From NCBI GenBank assembly GCA_963754305.1, contig CAVWFR010000036.1:62001-126000 (forward strand): a stretch of DNA of 64,000 bases. The letters are read 5' to 3'. The notes below the pieces were generated by a model. That model was not told where the DNA came from. It searched no databases and saw only the letters and a list, made by a program, of their open reading frames with translations. Within the stretch, counting starts at the first letter, position 1; every line of letters starts with the position of its first letter. The position numbers were made by a program, and so were the translations under genes. Positions 35,022 through 44,870 of this stretch are shown piece after piece. This stretch comes from DATEDA01 sp963754305. GTDB taxonomy: Bacteria; Pseudomonadota; Gammaproteobacteria; Burkholderiales; SG8-39.

Positions 35022-35095
35022 ATTCTACCCGCCGCTCGGCGGTGCGAGCGCGGGGAACCCGCCCCCGCCATTCGTTTCCTGGGCAACGCTACACT
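35022..35095. promoter_or_regulatory. Back-to-back -10 boxes of the JmjC and TPR-methyltransferase genes
   Basis: TAGAAT on the minus strand (35027-35022) is 9 bases from the JmjC ATG; TACACT on the plus strand (35090-35095) is 9 bases from the TPR-methyltransferase ATG. Both messages would be essentially leaderless. No -35 consensus is visible. Confidence 0.5.
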
Positions 35096-35104
35096 CGCGC
35101 CGGT

Positions 35105-37138
35105 ATGAGCTCGAACCTGGAACGCGCCCGGGATCTCTTCGCGCGCGGCCTCGAGGAGCATCTCGCAAAGCGCTGGCGGGAGGCGGAGCGGCTGTATCGC
35201 GAAGCCCTCGCGCTCGCGCCGGGGCGGCCGAGCCTGGTGTTCAATCTGGCGCGCCTCATGCTCGACCAGGCGAAGGATGCGGAAGCCGAGCAGCTGTTCC
35301 GGCAGGTGCTGCAGGTTTCGGCGGACGATCACGAGGCCCGCTACAACCTCGGGGTCTCGCTTGCCCGGCAGGGGCGCTTCGAGGAGGCGCTCGCGAGCTA
35401 CGACCGTGCGATCGCCCTCAACCCCGACTTCCCGGAAGCCCATTCGAGCCGGGGAGTCGCTCTGGGCAAGCTCGGGCGCCACGAGGCGGCGCTGGAAAGT
35501 CATGCGAGGAGCATCGAGCTCGAGCCCGGCTCCGCGGACTTCCAGGTGAGCTTCTGCCGGTGTGCCTCGATCCGCGCGCTCGACGAGCGGAAGCTACCGG
35601 TGGCGGCCCTGGAGCGGGCGGTGCTCGCCTGCCTTACCGCCCGCAACGTCGACTACCAGGCTCTCGGCCGGATCAGCGCGGTGATCCTGCACCCGAAAAC
35701 CCATCGGCTGAGGCTCGAGCTCGAGGATCATGATTTCGCGTTTTCCAACGCGCCGCGGATCCAGTTCTGCAACGACCCGTTGCTGCTCGCTTCGCTCGAG
35801 AAGATCCAGATCGCCGACCGCGCGAACGAGGCGCTCTTCACCCGTATCCGCAGCGGTCTGCTGCGGTTGGTGGCGCGCGACAAGCCTGGCGCGGGCGCAC
35901 CGGATCCGGTTGCACCGCTCATCATGGCCCTCGCGCAGCAGTGCTTCCTAAACGAGTATGCGTGGGACGTAACGGAAGCCGAGGATGCCTTGATCGCCGG
36001 GCTCGAACGCAAGCTCGAAGACGAGCTCGAGGCGGGTCGACCGTCGAGCGCCGCTCTGGGAATGATCGCGTGCTACGGACCGCTGGCGAAGCGGCCGAAG
36101 ATCGCCCAATGGTGCCGCGAAAACCTGGCTCCAACCGCTACCGGGTTTGGCAGGCTCCTGGCCGCACAGCTCGTGGAGCCCGCGATCGAAGCGGAGATCG
36201 CCTCCCGACTGCAGCAGATCGGCGAGATACGGGACCGGACGTCGCTGGCGGTCAAGGCGCAATACGAGGAAAACCCTTACCCGAGGTGGCTGAGCGTCTT
36301 CAGGCAGGAGCCGGTGCCTTATACGACGCAGATCCTGCGCGAGATCGCTCCATTTTCCCCGAGTCTGCGCGCCGCCACTGATGCACCTCGCATCCTGATC
36401 GCGGGGTGCGGGACCGGCAGGCATGCGATCGGTTACGCCACCGCTTTCCTGGGCTCGAGGGTGACCGCGATCGATCTCAGCAGCGCGAGCCTCGCGTATG
36501 CGAGCAGGAAAGCGGACGAGCTCGGCGTCGCCAACATCGAGTTCTACCGTGCCGACATCCTCGACCTGGGCGCGTTCGAGCCGGGTTTCGACGTCATTTC
36601 CAGCGTCGGCGTGCTGCACCACATGGCGGATCCGGCGCGCGGTCTGCAGCGCCTCGCCGAGCTGCTCTTACCCGGCGGGTACCTGATGCTCGGGCTCTAC
36701 AGCGAGCTCGCCCGGCGCGACATCGTCGAGCTCCGGTCCCTCATCGCCCGGCACGGCTTCGCCCCGACGATCGAGGGCATCCGCGCCTGCCGGCGCTTCG
36801 TCAGGGATCACGCCGGGGACAGGTTCCGTTCACTGGTCGACGAGGCGGTGGATTTCTATTCGACATCGATGGTGCGGGACCTGCTGTTCCACGTCGAGGA
36901 GCACCGGTTCACGATTCGCGAGATCCGGGACCTCCTGGCGCAGAACGGCCTCACCTTCCTCGGGTTCACGTTCGCGGATCCCGCGCCGAAGGATCTCTAC
37001 CGCGAGACTTATCCCGGGGATCCGGACATGCTCGACCTTGACCACTGGGCCGAGCTCGAATCGCACCAACCCGGGGTCTTCCGGGCGATGTACCAGTTCT
37101 GGACGGCGAAGACCGAAGTCATCCCGGCTCCTGATTAA
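35105..37138 (+). CDS. TPR protein fused to a SAM methyltransferase
   Basis: 677 residues. TPR repeats at about 8-145 (ALALAPGRPSLVFNLARLMLDQ, then DDHEARYNLGVSLARQGRFEEALASYDRAI), a middle helical region, a QYEENPYPRW motif (about 385) and a class I methyltransferase domain with SAM site RILIAGCGTGRHAIG (about 426-440). Acceptor unknown. ATG 35105 directly follows a TACACT box; no Shine-Dalgarno. It is one of four TPR genes within 10 kb and may modify the same kind of target as the TPR-glycosyltransferase further on. Confidence 0.85.
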   Translation: MSSNLERARDLFARGLEEHLAKRWREAERLYREALALAPGRPSLVFNLARLMLDQAKDAEAEQLFRQVLQVSADDHEARYNLGVSLARQGRFEEALASYDRAIALNPDFPEAHSSRGVALGKLGRHEAALESHARSIELEPGSADFQVSFCRCASIRALDERKLPVAALERAVLACLTARNVDYQALGRISAVILHPKTHRLRLELEDHDFAFSNAPRIQFCNDPLLLASLEKIQIADRANEALFTRIRSGLLRLVARDKPGAGAPDPVAPLIMALAQQCFLNEYAWDVTEAEDALIAGLERKLEDELEAGRPSSAALGMIACYGPLAKRPKIAQWCRENLAPTATGFGRLLAAQLVEPAIEAEIASRLQQIGEIRDRTSLAVKAQYEENPYPRWLSVFRQEPVPYTTQILREIAPFSPSLRAATDAPRILIAGCGTGRHAIGYATAFLGSRVTAIDLSSASLAYASRKADELGVANIEFYRADILDLGAFEPGFDVISSVGVLHHMADPARGLQRLAELLLPGGYLMLGLYSELARRDIVELRSLIARHGFAPTIEGIRACRRFVRDHAGDRFRSLVDEAVDFYSTSMVRDLLFHVEEHRFTIREIRDLLAQNGLTFLGFTFADPAPKDLYRETYPGDPDMLDLDHWAELESHQPGVFRAMYQFWTAKTEVIPAPD

Positions 37139-37178
37139 CCACGAACCTCAGCCAGCGAGCGAGCAGTCCGCCAAATGC

Positions 37179-37279
37179 CGTCATTCCGGGGCTGCCCGTG
37201 AGGGCAGAACCCGGAATCCAGAGACTTCTCGCGCTCGATTCCTGGATTCCGGGTTCCGCTACGCGGCCCCGGAATGACG
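37179..37279. repeat. 101-bp REP-like dispersed inverted repeat
   Basis: CGTCATTCCGGGGC (37179-37192) pairs with GCCCCGGAATGACG (37266-37279); inner arms GAACCCGGAATCCAG (37207-37221) and CTGGATTCCGGGTTC (37242-37256) are also perfect. The CGTCATTCC..GGAATGACG theme is typical of mobile palindromic repeats in proteobacteria. It lies between the TPR-methyltransferase and porin genes. Confidence 0.75.
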
Positions 37280-37340
37280 AGCTGAGGTTCGTCGCCAATC
37301 AGCTCCCGGCTTGAATGCGCGACGCGGCGTGCCGAGCGCG

Positions 37341-37369
37341 AAAAAAAACGGGCGCCCGAAGGCGCCCGT
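37341..37369 (-). terminator. Terminator of the porin gene
   Basis: ACGGGCGCC/GGCGCCCGT with a UUCG tetraloop on the minus strand, then eight T; 20 bp behind the porin stop. Confidence 0.88.
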
Positions 37370-37388
37370 CTCGAAGCGTGACCGCCGT

Positions 37389-38880
37389 TTAGAACAAGTG
37401 GCGGAGGCCCACGCCGACGTACTGCGGATCGCCGCCGGCATTCGGGCCGATACCGTTGAACACGATCCCGCTCGACCGCGAGTTCGTGTCGTTGTCGACG
37501 AACGTGTAGTAGGCAAACACGCTCGACCGCTTCGACAGGCTGTACGCATACCCCGCGATCCAGACGTCCGTCCCGGTGCTGTCGCCATTGAAGCTGGCGT
37601 TCTGGGCGCTGCCCTTGATCTTGCGGCCTTGCCCCCATTGCAGCCCGAAGGTGTGCGCGCCCAGCTGGAACGCCCCATCCAGGCGCCAAGCCTCGCGCTC
37701 GATTTTGTCCACGAGACCCACCGCGGTGCCGGGGTTGTTGCCGTACTTCATCTTCCACTCGATGGTCTCGTAGTAGCGCCCCGAGGGACAGACCGAACCC
37801 GAACGTGTAGCGCAGGTTGGCGTTCCAGCCCGTCGCCTCGTCGCCGCTCAGACCGGTCGCGGTTGCGCTGCCGATCGGCATGCACGCCGCGGTCGCTCCG
37901 GACCCGCCACCGGCTAACTGACCGCCGAGGGCAAAGCCTGGGCCGAGGGCCGCGCACGCCGTACCGGCCGTGCCGAGCAATGCGGCACCCTGACGGGCGG
38001 CCGTCGTGATGTAGTCCTCGTGGTACTCGAAGCCGACCCCGGCATACAGACCGCCGAGGGTGTACGACGCGCTGGCGCCCCACAGTTGCGCCTGGACATC
38101 ACCTGGGAACGGCGCACCGTCGTTGCTCGCATTGGCGGTCGCGCCGCCGGTTGCGCCGTACGCTACGCGGCCACGCAATCCAGCCCAAGTCGGCGACTGA
38201 TACCACACCGAGTTGCTCTGGCGGCGATGGAAGCTGAGCGCATTCTGGAAGCAGGTCGTCGCCGACGCGCCCAAGGCCGAGGCACCGCAGAACTGGCCGA
38301 TGTCCTGGCCCGAGCTGGTGCCCGCCGCCGTGGAGCCGAGGCCGCCGCCGAGAAGGCCGGCAGACATGCTCGTCGATGCATTGGCGTACGGTGCATGCGC
38401 CGCGCCGAGCGTCTGGTTGATGTTGAACGGCAGGTCCCACAAGCCGAGGCCGACTTCACCCCACCGCCCGCCGAGCCACACCCCGCTGTTCCGCCAGGCG
38501 GCCTTGACGCCGTTACCGCCGGGGCTTTCCGGGGTCACGCCGCCCATCGCGATCGACAGCTCGGCCTGGAAGCCCATGTAGAGCCCGTTGCCGAGATCCT
38601 CTCGGCCGCGAACGCCGACGTTCGAGCCCGCGGCCTGCGTGCGGCTGCGCCAATCCTGGTTGACGTTGGTTTGGTTGTAGGCGCCGCCGCCGATATTCCC
38701 GCCGCGGATCGAACTGCCGCCGCCCAACGGTGCGAAGCTCGTGTCGGCACCAGTCGCCTCCGCGCCCTCGACGGACACGCTCAGGCCGCCATAGATCTGC
38801 ACGCTGCTGCCCTGGGCGAGCGCGGCTGCCGGAGCAGCGAGCGCGGCCGCGACAGCAACTGCCATCACTTTCTTCTGCAT
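37389..38880 (-). pseudogene. General outer-membrane porin, split by a one-base frameshift
   Basis: Trimeric porin of the betaproteobacterial Gram-negative porin family, about 495 residues if repaired. Signal peptide MQKKVMAVAVAAALAAPAAALA, first strand SSVQIYGGLSVSVEG, loop-3 region VGLGLWDLPFNINQT, and a second frame from YYETIEWKMKYGNNPGTAVGLVD to the C-terminal VGVGLRHLF with the required terminal Phe. The frames join at a CCCC run (37779-37782); with one base fewer the protein reads SLGRYYETIEWK. Both halves are otherwise intact, with promoter-side AGAGGAGA and terminator, so either a recent mutation, phase change or a sequencing error. Confidence 0.8.
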
Positions 38881-39173
38881 TGGGATGGTTCTCCTCTAGA
38901 AACGATTGCCACTACACGGAAGGGAATTCTCGCCGCGGTGTCGCAGCACCCGGGGACACCGAAGCCTCCCCTGTCCCGAACCCCGACCCCCCTGTCGAGA
39001 AGTCGTGGTGATTTTTCCACACCGACGCGATCAAGCCCAATCGCAAACGCGCTTTCGCGGCATTTTTCGGTAACCTTGTTGCAGATTAACAACACGAACG
39101 GGTTTCCGATTTTTCAAGCGCTTAGGCTCGGGCACTCATTTGGCTTCGAAGCGTGGGTTCGCGGGCGCCTCAT

Positions 39174-40568
39174 TTAGGCCGAGCCGGCGGAAAGCTCTCC
39201 CAGGAGCTCCAACGCCCCCCGATGAGCGGGAGACAGCGCGAGCGCCTCCTGGCACCGGAGACGCGCCTCCTCCACCCGGAGCGCCCGCCGGAGCGCCCGC
39301 GCGAGCGCGACCAGAATGTCCGGCGCGCCGGGCGCTAAAACGAGCGCGTGCTCGTAAGCACGGATCGCATCGTCCCAGCGGCCACCGTCGCTCAACAGCG
39401 TCCCCTTGAGCGCAAGTGCGCGGGCGTCGGGCCGCGCCGCCTCCACGGCGCGGCTCGCGGCGGCTAACGCCTCTTCGTTCCGGCCGCGCGCCCGCTGCGC
39501 GAGTCCGTACTCGAGCAGCGCGTCGAGATCCGCGGGCGCAGCGGCGATTGCCTGCTCGAGTACCGTTGCGGCCTCGTCGAGACGGCCGGCAACGCGCAAC
39601 GTGCTGCCGAGCGCGACTCTCAAGCGCGCGGAAACGATGCCGGCCGCCAGCGCGTGCTCGAGCACCGCGATCGCGCCGGGGAGCTCGTCGCGCGCGACCA
39701 GCGCTGCCGATTGCATCACCCGCGCTTCGGCCGAGTACGGCAGCGCCTCGACGGCGTCGCGCGCGACTTCGCCCATCCGCTCCAGATCCCCGCGCCGCCG
39801 GACCAGCTCGAAGAGATTCGTCCAGCCCGGCTCGAAGCCACGCTGTTGCCACACCGCGTCGCGGTATGCCTGCTCGGCCTCGTCGAGCCGGCCCATCCCG
39901 ACATAAGCGTCGCCGAGATGGACGAGCACCGCCGCCGCGTCGGGCGCACGCGCCAGCGCCGCGCGGTAGAACGGCTCGGCCTCGGCGGGACGGCCCTGGT
40001 CGCGCAGCGCGTTCGCGAGGTGGACGCTCGCCGTCACGTCATCGGGCGCGAGCGCCAGCGCGCGGCGGAACGCCGCTTCGGCGTCGGGCAGCCGCCCGCC
40101 GGCCGCGTGCGCCGCACCGATCAGGATGTGGGCGGGGCCGTACTCGGGCCGCATCTTGAGCACGCGCTGCGCCGAAGCGAGCGCGGCGCGGGCGTTGCCG
40201 GCGCCAATCTCGACCTCGGCCAGCAGCGCATGGGCCTCGATCCAGTCCGGCTGCAGCTTGAGCGCGCGCTGCGCAGCGTCGCGTGCAGGCCCGTGCCGCG
40301 CCGCCGCTGCATGCGCACCCGCGAGCTCCAGCCAAACCACTGGCTCCCGCGGAATCTGGCGCGCGGCGTTAGTGAGCGCTTCCACTGCGGCGTCGAGTTC
40401 GCCGCGCCGGCGAAGCAGGACCCCGACTGCCCACAACGCTTCGGGTTGGTCGGGTTGGAAGGCGAGTACCGTCCGGAACGCTGCCTCGGCGTCGCGCAAT
40501 CGGCCCGCCTGTTGCAGCGCGCGCGCCTCCGCGAGCGTCGCCTCCATGCTCGTCCCCGCCCCAGTCAT
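39174..40568 (-). CDS. TPR repeat protein downstream of trpC
   Basis: 464 residues almost wholly of tetratricopeptide repeats, about twelve, e.g. AEAAFRTVLAFQPDQPEALWAVG and AEPFYRAALARAPDAAAVLVHLGDAYV. No signal peptide, membrane segment or catalytic domain; a binding scaffold. ATG 40568 overlaps the trpC stop (ATGA), so it is translated with the tryptophan genes. No role in tryptophan synthesis is known for such proteins. Confidence 0.85.
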   Translation of the reverse strand: MTGAGTSMEATLAEARALQQAGRLRDAEAAFRTVLAFQPDQPEALWAVGVLLRRRGELDAAVEALTNAARQIPREPVVWLELAGAHAAAARHGPARDAAQRALKLQPDWIEAHALLAEVEIGAGNARAALASAQRVLKMRPEYGPAHILIGAAHAAGGRLPDAEAAFRRALALAPDDVTASVHLANALRDQGRPAEAEPFYRAALARAPDAAAVLVHLGDAYVGMGRLDEAEQAYRDAVWQQRGFEPGWTNLFELVRRRGDLERMGEVARDAVEALPYSAEARVMQSAALVARDELPGAIAVLEHALAAGIVSARLRVALGSTLRVAGRLDEAATVLEQAIAAAPADLDALLEYGLAQRARGRNEEALAAASRAVEAARPDARALALKGTLLSDGGRWDDAIRAYEHALVLAPGAPDILVALARALRRALRVEEARLRCQEALALSPAHRGALELLGELSAGSA

Positions 40569-41368
40569 GCCGACGGCCCCGTTCCGAACAGGGCGGCCAG
40601 CGCGGCGCCCGGGTCGGACGCGCGCATGAACGCTTCGCCGACGAGGAACGCGTCGACGCCGCGCCCGCGCATGCGCGCCACGTCGGCCGCGGCGAGGATG
40701 CCGCTCTCGGTGACGACGAGCCGGCCGGCCGGCACGCGCGGAAGGAGGTCGAGCGTGGTCTCCAGGGTCGTTTCGAAGGTGCGCAGATTGCGGTTGTTGA
40801 TCCCGAGGAGCGGGGTGTCGAGCTCGAGCGCGCGGTCGAGCTCGGCGGCGTCGTGGACCTCGACGAGCACCGCCAGCCCGAGCGATCGGGCGGTCCGCTC
40901 TAGCTCGAGCATCCGCCGGGTGGCGAGCGCCGCCACGATCAGCAGGATGCAGTCCGCGCCAAGCGCGCGCGACTCGAACACTTGGTACGGATCGATCACG
41001 AAGTCCTTCCGGAGCACCGGCAGCGCGCAGGCCGCACGCGCGGCGGGCAGGTGGTCGTGGGACCCCTGGAAGAACGTAGCGTCGGTCAGCACCGACAGGC
41101 ACGCCGCACCGTTGGCGGCGTAGGACCGGGCGATCGCCGGCGGGTCGAAATTGGATCGGAGCAAGCCCTTGCTCGGGCTCGCGCACTTGATCTCCGCGAT
41201 CACCGCCGCGCGCCGGAGCGCGATCTGCGCACGCAGCGCGCCGGTGAAATCGCGCGGCGGCGGCGCGGCCCGCGCCTTCCGCTCGATCTCCGCGGGCGGC
41301 ACCGCGGCGCGCGCCGCGGCGAGCTCGTGGGCTTTCACGTCGAGGATGCGGGTGAGGATGTCGTTCAT
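40565..41368 (-). CDS. trpC: Indole-3-glycerol phosphate synthase
   Basis: Tryptophan pathway: ring closure of CdRP to indole-3-glycerol phosphate. 267-residue TIM barrel with catalytic AEIKCASPSKGLL (about 58-70), LRKDFVIDPYQ, LVEVHD and VVTESGI. In place of the common EIKR/EVKR, residue after Lys is Cys. ATG 41368. Monofunctional, no TrpF fusion. The methyltransferase gene ends 23 bp upstream. Confidence 0.96.
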   Translation of the reverse strand: MNDILTRILDVKAHELAAARAAVPPAEIERKARAAPPPRDFTGALRAQIALRRAAVIAEIKCASPSKGLLRSNFDPPAIARSYAANGAACLSVLTDATFFQGSHDHLPAARAACALPVLRKDFVIDPYQVFESRALGADCILLIVAALATRRMLELERTARSLGLAVLVEVHDAAELDRALELDTPLLGINNRNLRTFETTLETTLDLLPRVPAGRLVVTESGILAAADVARMRGRGVDAFLVGEAFMRASDPGAALAALFGTGPSA

Positions 41369-41391
41369 CGGTCCATCTCGAACAGCGTCGC

Positions 41392-42066
41392 TCACGCCGA
41401 TGCCGCGGTCCACCCGGACAACTCGCCGCCGTTCGACAGGATCTTCTCGACCTGCTGGTCGCGTTCGATGAGCTGCACGCGAAACTCGTACCGAACCTCC
41501 GGGCGGGTGGGCGCGATCTCGCCGATGAGCTGGCGCCACCACTTGAGCGGCCGGATGGTGCAATGTGCATTCTGCCCGTTCGGCAGGTGCTTGCGCGCCG
41601 GAAAGCACGCCACGTTCGCGAACACGAACCGGTTCGCGTAGCCGAACAGCTCGCCCAGAATCCAGGGCATGTCTTCCTCCGGGCAGTGCTCCAGCACGTC
41701 GGTCGAGATGACGCCGTCGAACCGGCCCGACGGCAGCGCGGCGAACTTCGGATACGCGGGATCGTAGCAGTGCACCTCGACACCCCACCATGCCGGGATG
41801 CCGAGATGGACGGTGCCGCCTTCATCCTTCCACGGCAGCGGCAGGTACTGCGTGCCCTTGCCGCAACCGTAGTCGAGGAGCGTCTTCGCCCCGGTCGCCT
41901 GGATGAGTCGCTTGATGTGTCCGGCCTGCGGCGGCAGGCTCTTGCCCGGAAACGTCCGGTCGGGCGGAATCCCGAGATGCACTTCGCCCTCGCGATGCAT
42001 CTCGCGGTACAGGGCGAGCAGGCGCTGATAGCGCGGGCTCGGATTTGCTCTGTTGAAGGCTTTCAT
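41392..42066 (-). CDS. Class I SAM-dependent methyltransferase in the trp operon
   Basis: 224 residues with SAM site TLLDYGCGKGTQYL (about 62-75), acidic loop residue in VEVHCYDPAYPKF and post-motif DGVISTDVLEHCPEEDMPW. Resembles small-molecule or glycan methyltransferases of surface-polysaccharide clusters. ATG 42066 preferred; a TTG at 42090 is possible. It lies between the TPR-glycosyltransferase and trpC on the same strand, so is probably in the transcript. Acceptor unknown. Confidence 0.83.
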   Translation of the reverse strand: MKAFNRANPSPRYQRLLALYREMHREGEVHLGIPPDRTFPGKSLPPQAGHIKRLIQATGAKTLLDYGCGKGTQYLPLPWKDEGGTVHLGIPAWWGVEVHCYDPAYPKFAALPSGRFDGVISTDVLEHCPEEDMPWILGELFGYANRFVFANVACFPARKHLPNGQNAHCTIRPLKWWRQLIGEIAPTRPEVRYEFRVQLIERDQQVEKILSNGGELSGWTAASA

Positions 42067-42100
42067 CGCCGGATCGGGCGGCCGGGTCAAGGCTGCACGG

Positions 42101-43735
42101 TCAACCTCGCGCCGCCTGTGGAGCGGTCCGCGCGAGATCGGCTCTCAACCGCTCGACGGCATCGAGCCAGCCGCCGTTGGACTGCTGACGGTACACCCCG
42201 AACCCGGGAAACCACGGCGAGGACGCGCCCGCGGCCATCCAGCGGAATTCGGGCGGGTGAGGGACGAGGACTTTCGCCGCCAGGCCGAGCCCGGCGCGCA
42301 GATGCATGTTCGTGTTGCTGACCCCGACGTAGTCCTCGAGCACTGCGAGCAGCGCCGTCATGTCCTCGAGGTCGTCGTTCGCCGCGCAGAGATCGTGCAC
42401 CGGCTGCCCGGCGAGCCCGGCGAGTTGCGGTATCTCGTGCGCCGCAGGTAGACGCTGGATCGCGACCAGGGTTGCCGGCAGGCCCTTTACCGCCGCAGCG
42501 AGCGAGCGCAAGTCCGCCTCCTTGAACAGCGCCGCCTCGCGCGCGTCGCCGAACTCGGACGCCCCGCGACGATCGGTGCCGCCGCGCCAGGTCAGCCCCA
42601 CGTAAGGCGCCGGGCCGAGCGCAGCGAGTGCGGCGCGCCACCGCTGCACGAGCTCGGGGCGCGCGGCGATTTGCAGTGGCGGCACGATCGCCTTCGCGCC
42701 CACAACATGCGGCAGATCGCCGAGCAGCACCGTCGCCCGGACGACGACCTCGGGCTCACCGGTCTCGGGTGCGATCGCCAGGCGGGCGAGCGACCTTCTT
42801 CCGGCGAGCACGCCGACGAGTTTCGGCGGCGTCCGCAGCATCACGTTGCCCGCTTGCTCGATCAGCGCTTCGGCGAAGCGCAGGAAGAAGAGCGTGTCGC
42901 CCAGCCCCTCATCGGGGACGAGCGCGATCGGCCCCGCACTCGCGTCCGGCCGGAGCGGCGCGAGCGGCAGGCTCCGCCGCCGCATCGCATTCGGCCGCCA
43001 GAGGTACTCGCGCCAGCCTCGCTCCCATTCGCCGTTCCTGAGCCGGGAGTCGGCGAGCCAAGCATGCAGCCGCGGCTCGTCAGGCGCGGCCTCGAGGCAT
43101 CGCGCCACGAAAGCGCTCGCCTCCGCATCGCCGCGCGCATCGCGCAACGCGGCTGCGAGCCCGAGACGCCGCTCGAGGTTCGCGGGCGCCTGCTCGTGCG
43201 CCGCGCGCGCCAGCGCGAGCCCCTCTTCGTTCTCCCCCAGCCGGCGCAGGACAGCGGCGAGATTGTGAGCGGCGCTCGGATGCGTCGGATCGATCGCGAG
43301 CGCCCGGCGGTAGGCATCGCGCGCCTCGGCAAACCGCTCGCCGCGATCGAGCACCTTGGCGAGGTTGTAGTGGCCGTCGGCGAACGCCGGCCGCAGCTTC
43401 AATGCGCGCTGCAACGCGGCGATCGCCTCGTCGGCCCGCCCGAGGTCGCCGTGGGCGGCGCCGAGAGTGTTCAGATACGCTGCATTCTTGCGCTCGAGCC
43501 GGTGGGCGTGGGTGGCGAGCTCGACCGCGATCTGAGCGCGCCCTCCGCGCAGCGCGAGCACCGCGAGCACGTGCCAGGCGGCATGGTCGCGCGGGTTTGC
43601 CTGCACCAGCAGGCGCGCGGCGCGCTCCGCCTCGGCGGCATCGCCCGACCGCAGCGCGGCGGCGGCCGCATGGGCGATCGCTTCGTGGCGGGAATCCGGA
43701 TGCACCGTGCGTACGGGCCGAGCCGCCGCGCTCAC
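42101..43735 (-). CDS. TPR protein with a glycosyltransferase (GT9-like) domain
   Basis: 544 residues: TPR repeats at about 20-215 (ADGHYNLAKVLDRGERFAEARDAYRRALAIDPTHPSAAHNLAAVLRRLGE) and a C-terminal domain like ADP-heptose transferases, with DEGLGDTLFFLRFAEAL (about 270) and the late EDYVGVSNTNMHLRAGLGLAAKVLVP. GTG 43735 overlaps the trpD stop (GTGA). It would be made with the trp enzymes. Sugar donor and acceptor unknown; protein or lipopolysaccharide glycosylation are options. Confidence 0.82.
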   Translation of the reverse strand: MSAAARPVRTVHPDSRHEAIAHAAAAALRSGDAAEAERAARLLVQANPRDHAAWHVLAVLALRGGRAQIAVELATHAHRLERKNAAYLNTLGAAHGDLGRADEAIAALQRALKLRPAFADGHYNLAKVLDRGERFAEARDAYRRALAIDPTHPSAAHNLAAVLRRLGENEEGLALARAAHEQAPANLERRLGLAAALRDARGDAEASAFVARCLEAAPDEPRLHAWLADSRLRNGEWERGWREYLWRPNAMRRRSLPLAPLRPDASAGPIALVPDEGLGDTLFFLRFAEALIEQAGNVMLRTPPKLVGVLAGRRSLARLAIAPETGEPEVVVRATVLLGDLPHVVGAKAIVPPLQIAARPELVQRWRAALAALGPAPYVGLTWRGGTDRRGASEFGDAREAALFKEADLRSLAAAVKGLPATLVAIQRLPAAHEIPQLAGLAGQPVHDLCAANDDLEDMTALLAVLEDYVGVSNTNMHLRAGLGLAAKVLVPHPPEFRWMAAGASSPWFPGFGVYRQQSNGGWLDAVERLRADLARTAPQAARG

Positions 43736-44766
43736 GCCGCCGTGACCTGTTGCGTGAACCGGGCAAACTCGTCGAGCTTCGCCCGCGCCGCGCCGCTCCT
43801 GATGGTCTCGAACGCGGCGTCGACGCCGTCCTGGAACGTGGCGGCGCGGCCGGCGACATAGATCGCGGCGCCGGCATTGAGCGCGACGATGTCGCGCGCC
43901 GCCCCGGCCTTGTTCTCCAGCGCGGCGAGGACGAGCGCGCGCGACTCCTCGACGTTCCCCGCCCGCAGCGCCCGCGGATCGTGCACCGGCAACCCGAGCT
44001 CCTCCGGGTGGAGTACGTACTCGTTGATCCGCCCGTCCTTGAGCTCGCCCACCATGGTCTGGCCGCTGATCGAAATCTCGTCCATCCCTTCCACGGCGTA
44101 GACCGTCATCGCGTGCCTCGCCTCGAGGCGCTGCAGGACGCGGATCTGGATGCCGACCAGGTCGGGATGGAAGACGCCCATCAGCTGCGCCGGCGCCAGC
44201 GCGGGGTTGGTGAGCGGGCCGAGGATGTTGAAGATGGTGCGCACCCCGAGCTCGCGACGTACCGGGGCGGCGTGCTTCATTGCCGCGTGATGGTTGGGGG
44301 CGAACATGAAGCCGACGCCGACCTCGTCGATGCAGCGCCCGACCTGCGCCGGCGTGAGATTGATATTCACCCCGAGCGCTTCCATCACGTCGGCGCTGCC
44401 GGACTTCGACGACACCGCGCGATTGCCGTGCTTCGCGACGCGCGCGCCCGCCGCCGCGCAAACGAAGGTCGCCGCGCTCGAGATGTTGAAGGTGTGCGCC
44501 GCATCGCCGCCGGTGCCCACCACGTCGACCAGGTTCTCCGGGTCCTTCACGTGGACGCGCGCGGCGAGCTCACGCATGACCTGCGCGGCGGCGGTGATCT
44601 CGCCGATCGTTTCCTTCTTGACGCGCAGCCCGATGGTGATCGCGGCAATCATCACCGGCGACATCTGCCCGCTCATGATCTGGCGCATGAGATCGAGCAT
44701 CTCGTCGTGGAATATCTCGCGATGCTCGATCGTGCGTTGCAGCGCTTCCTGTGCAGTGATGGCCAT
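43732..44766 (-). CDS. trpD: Anthranilate phosphoribosyltransferase
   Basis: Transfers phosphoribose from PRPP to anthranilate; 344 residues. PRPP site DVVGTGGDAAHTFNIS (about 80-95), KHGNRAVSSKSGSADVMEALG, and NILGPLTNPA. ATG 44766 with CGAGG 7 bases upstream. Monofunctional (no TrpG fusion). Overlaps the TPR-glycosyltransferase by 4 bp and is separated from trpG by a decayed TPR gene. Confidence 0.97.
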   Translation of the reverse strand: MAITAQEALQRTIEHREIFHDEMLDLMRQIMSGQMSPVMIAAITIGLRVKKETIGEITAAAQVMRELAARVHVKDPENLVDVVGTGGDAAHTFNISSAATFVCAAAGARVAKHGNRAVSSKSGSADVMEALGVNINLTPAQVGRCIDEVGVGFMFAPNHHAAMKHAAPVRRELGVRTIFNILGPLTNPALAPAQLMGVFHPDLVGIQIRVLQRLEARHAMTVYAVEGMDEISISGQTMVGELKDGRINEYVLHPEELGLPVHDPRALRAGNVEESRALVLAALENKAGAARDIVALNAGAAIYVAGRAATFQDGVDAAFETIRSGAARAKLDEFARFTQQVTAA

Positions 44767-44870
44767 GTTGCCTCGTACGTTAATGGAAGGTCTGCGCCGG
44801 CGCGCGATGGCCGCTACCGGGCGAAGCGCGGCCGCGCTTCCGTTTTCGAGTCGTGCGTGGGCTTCCGCCG

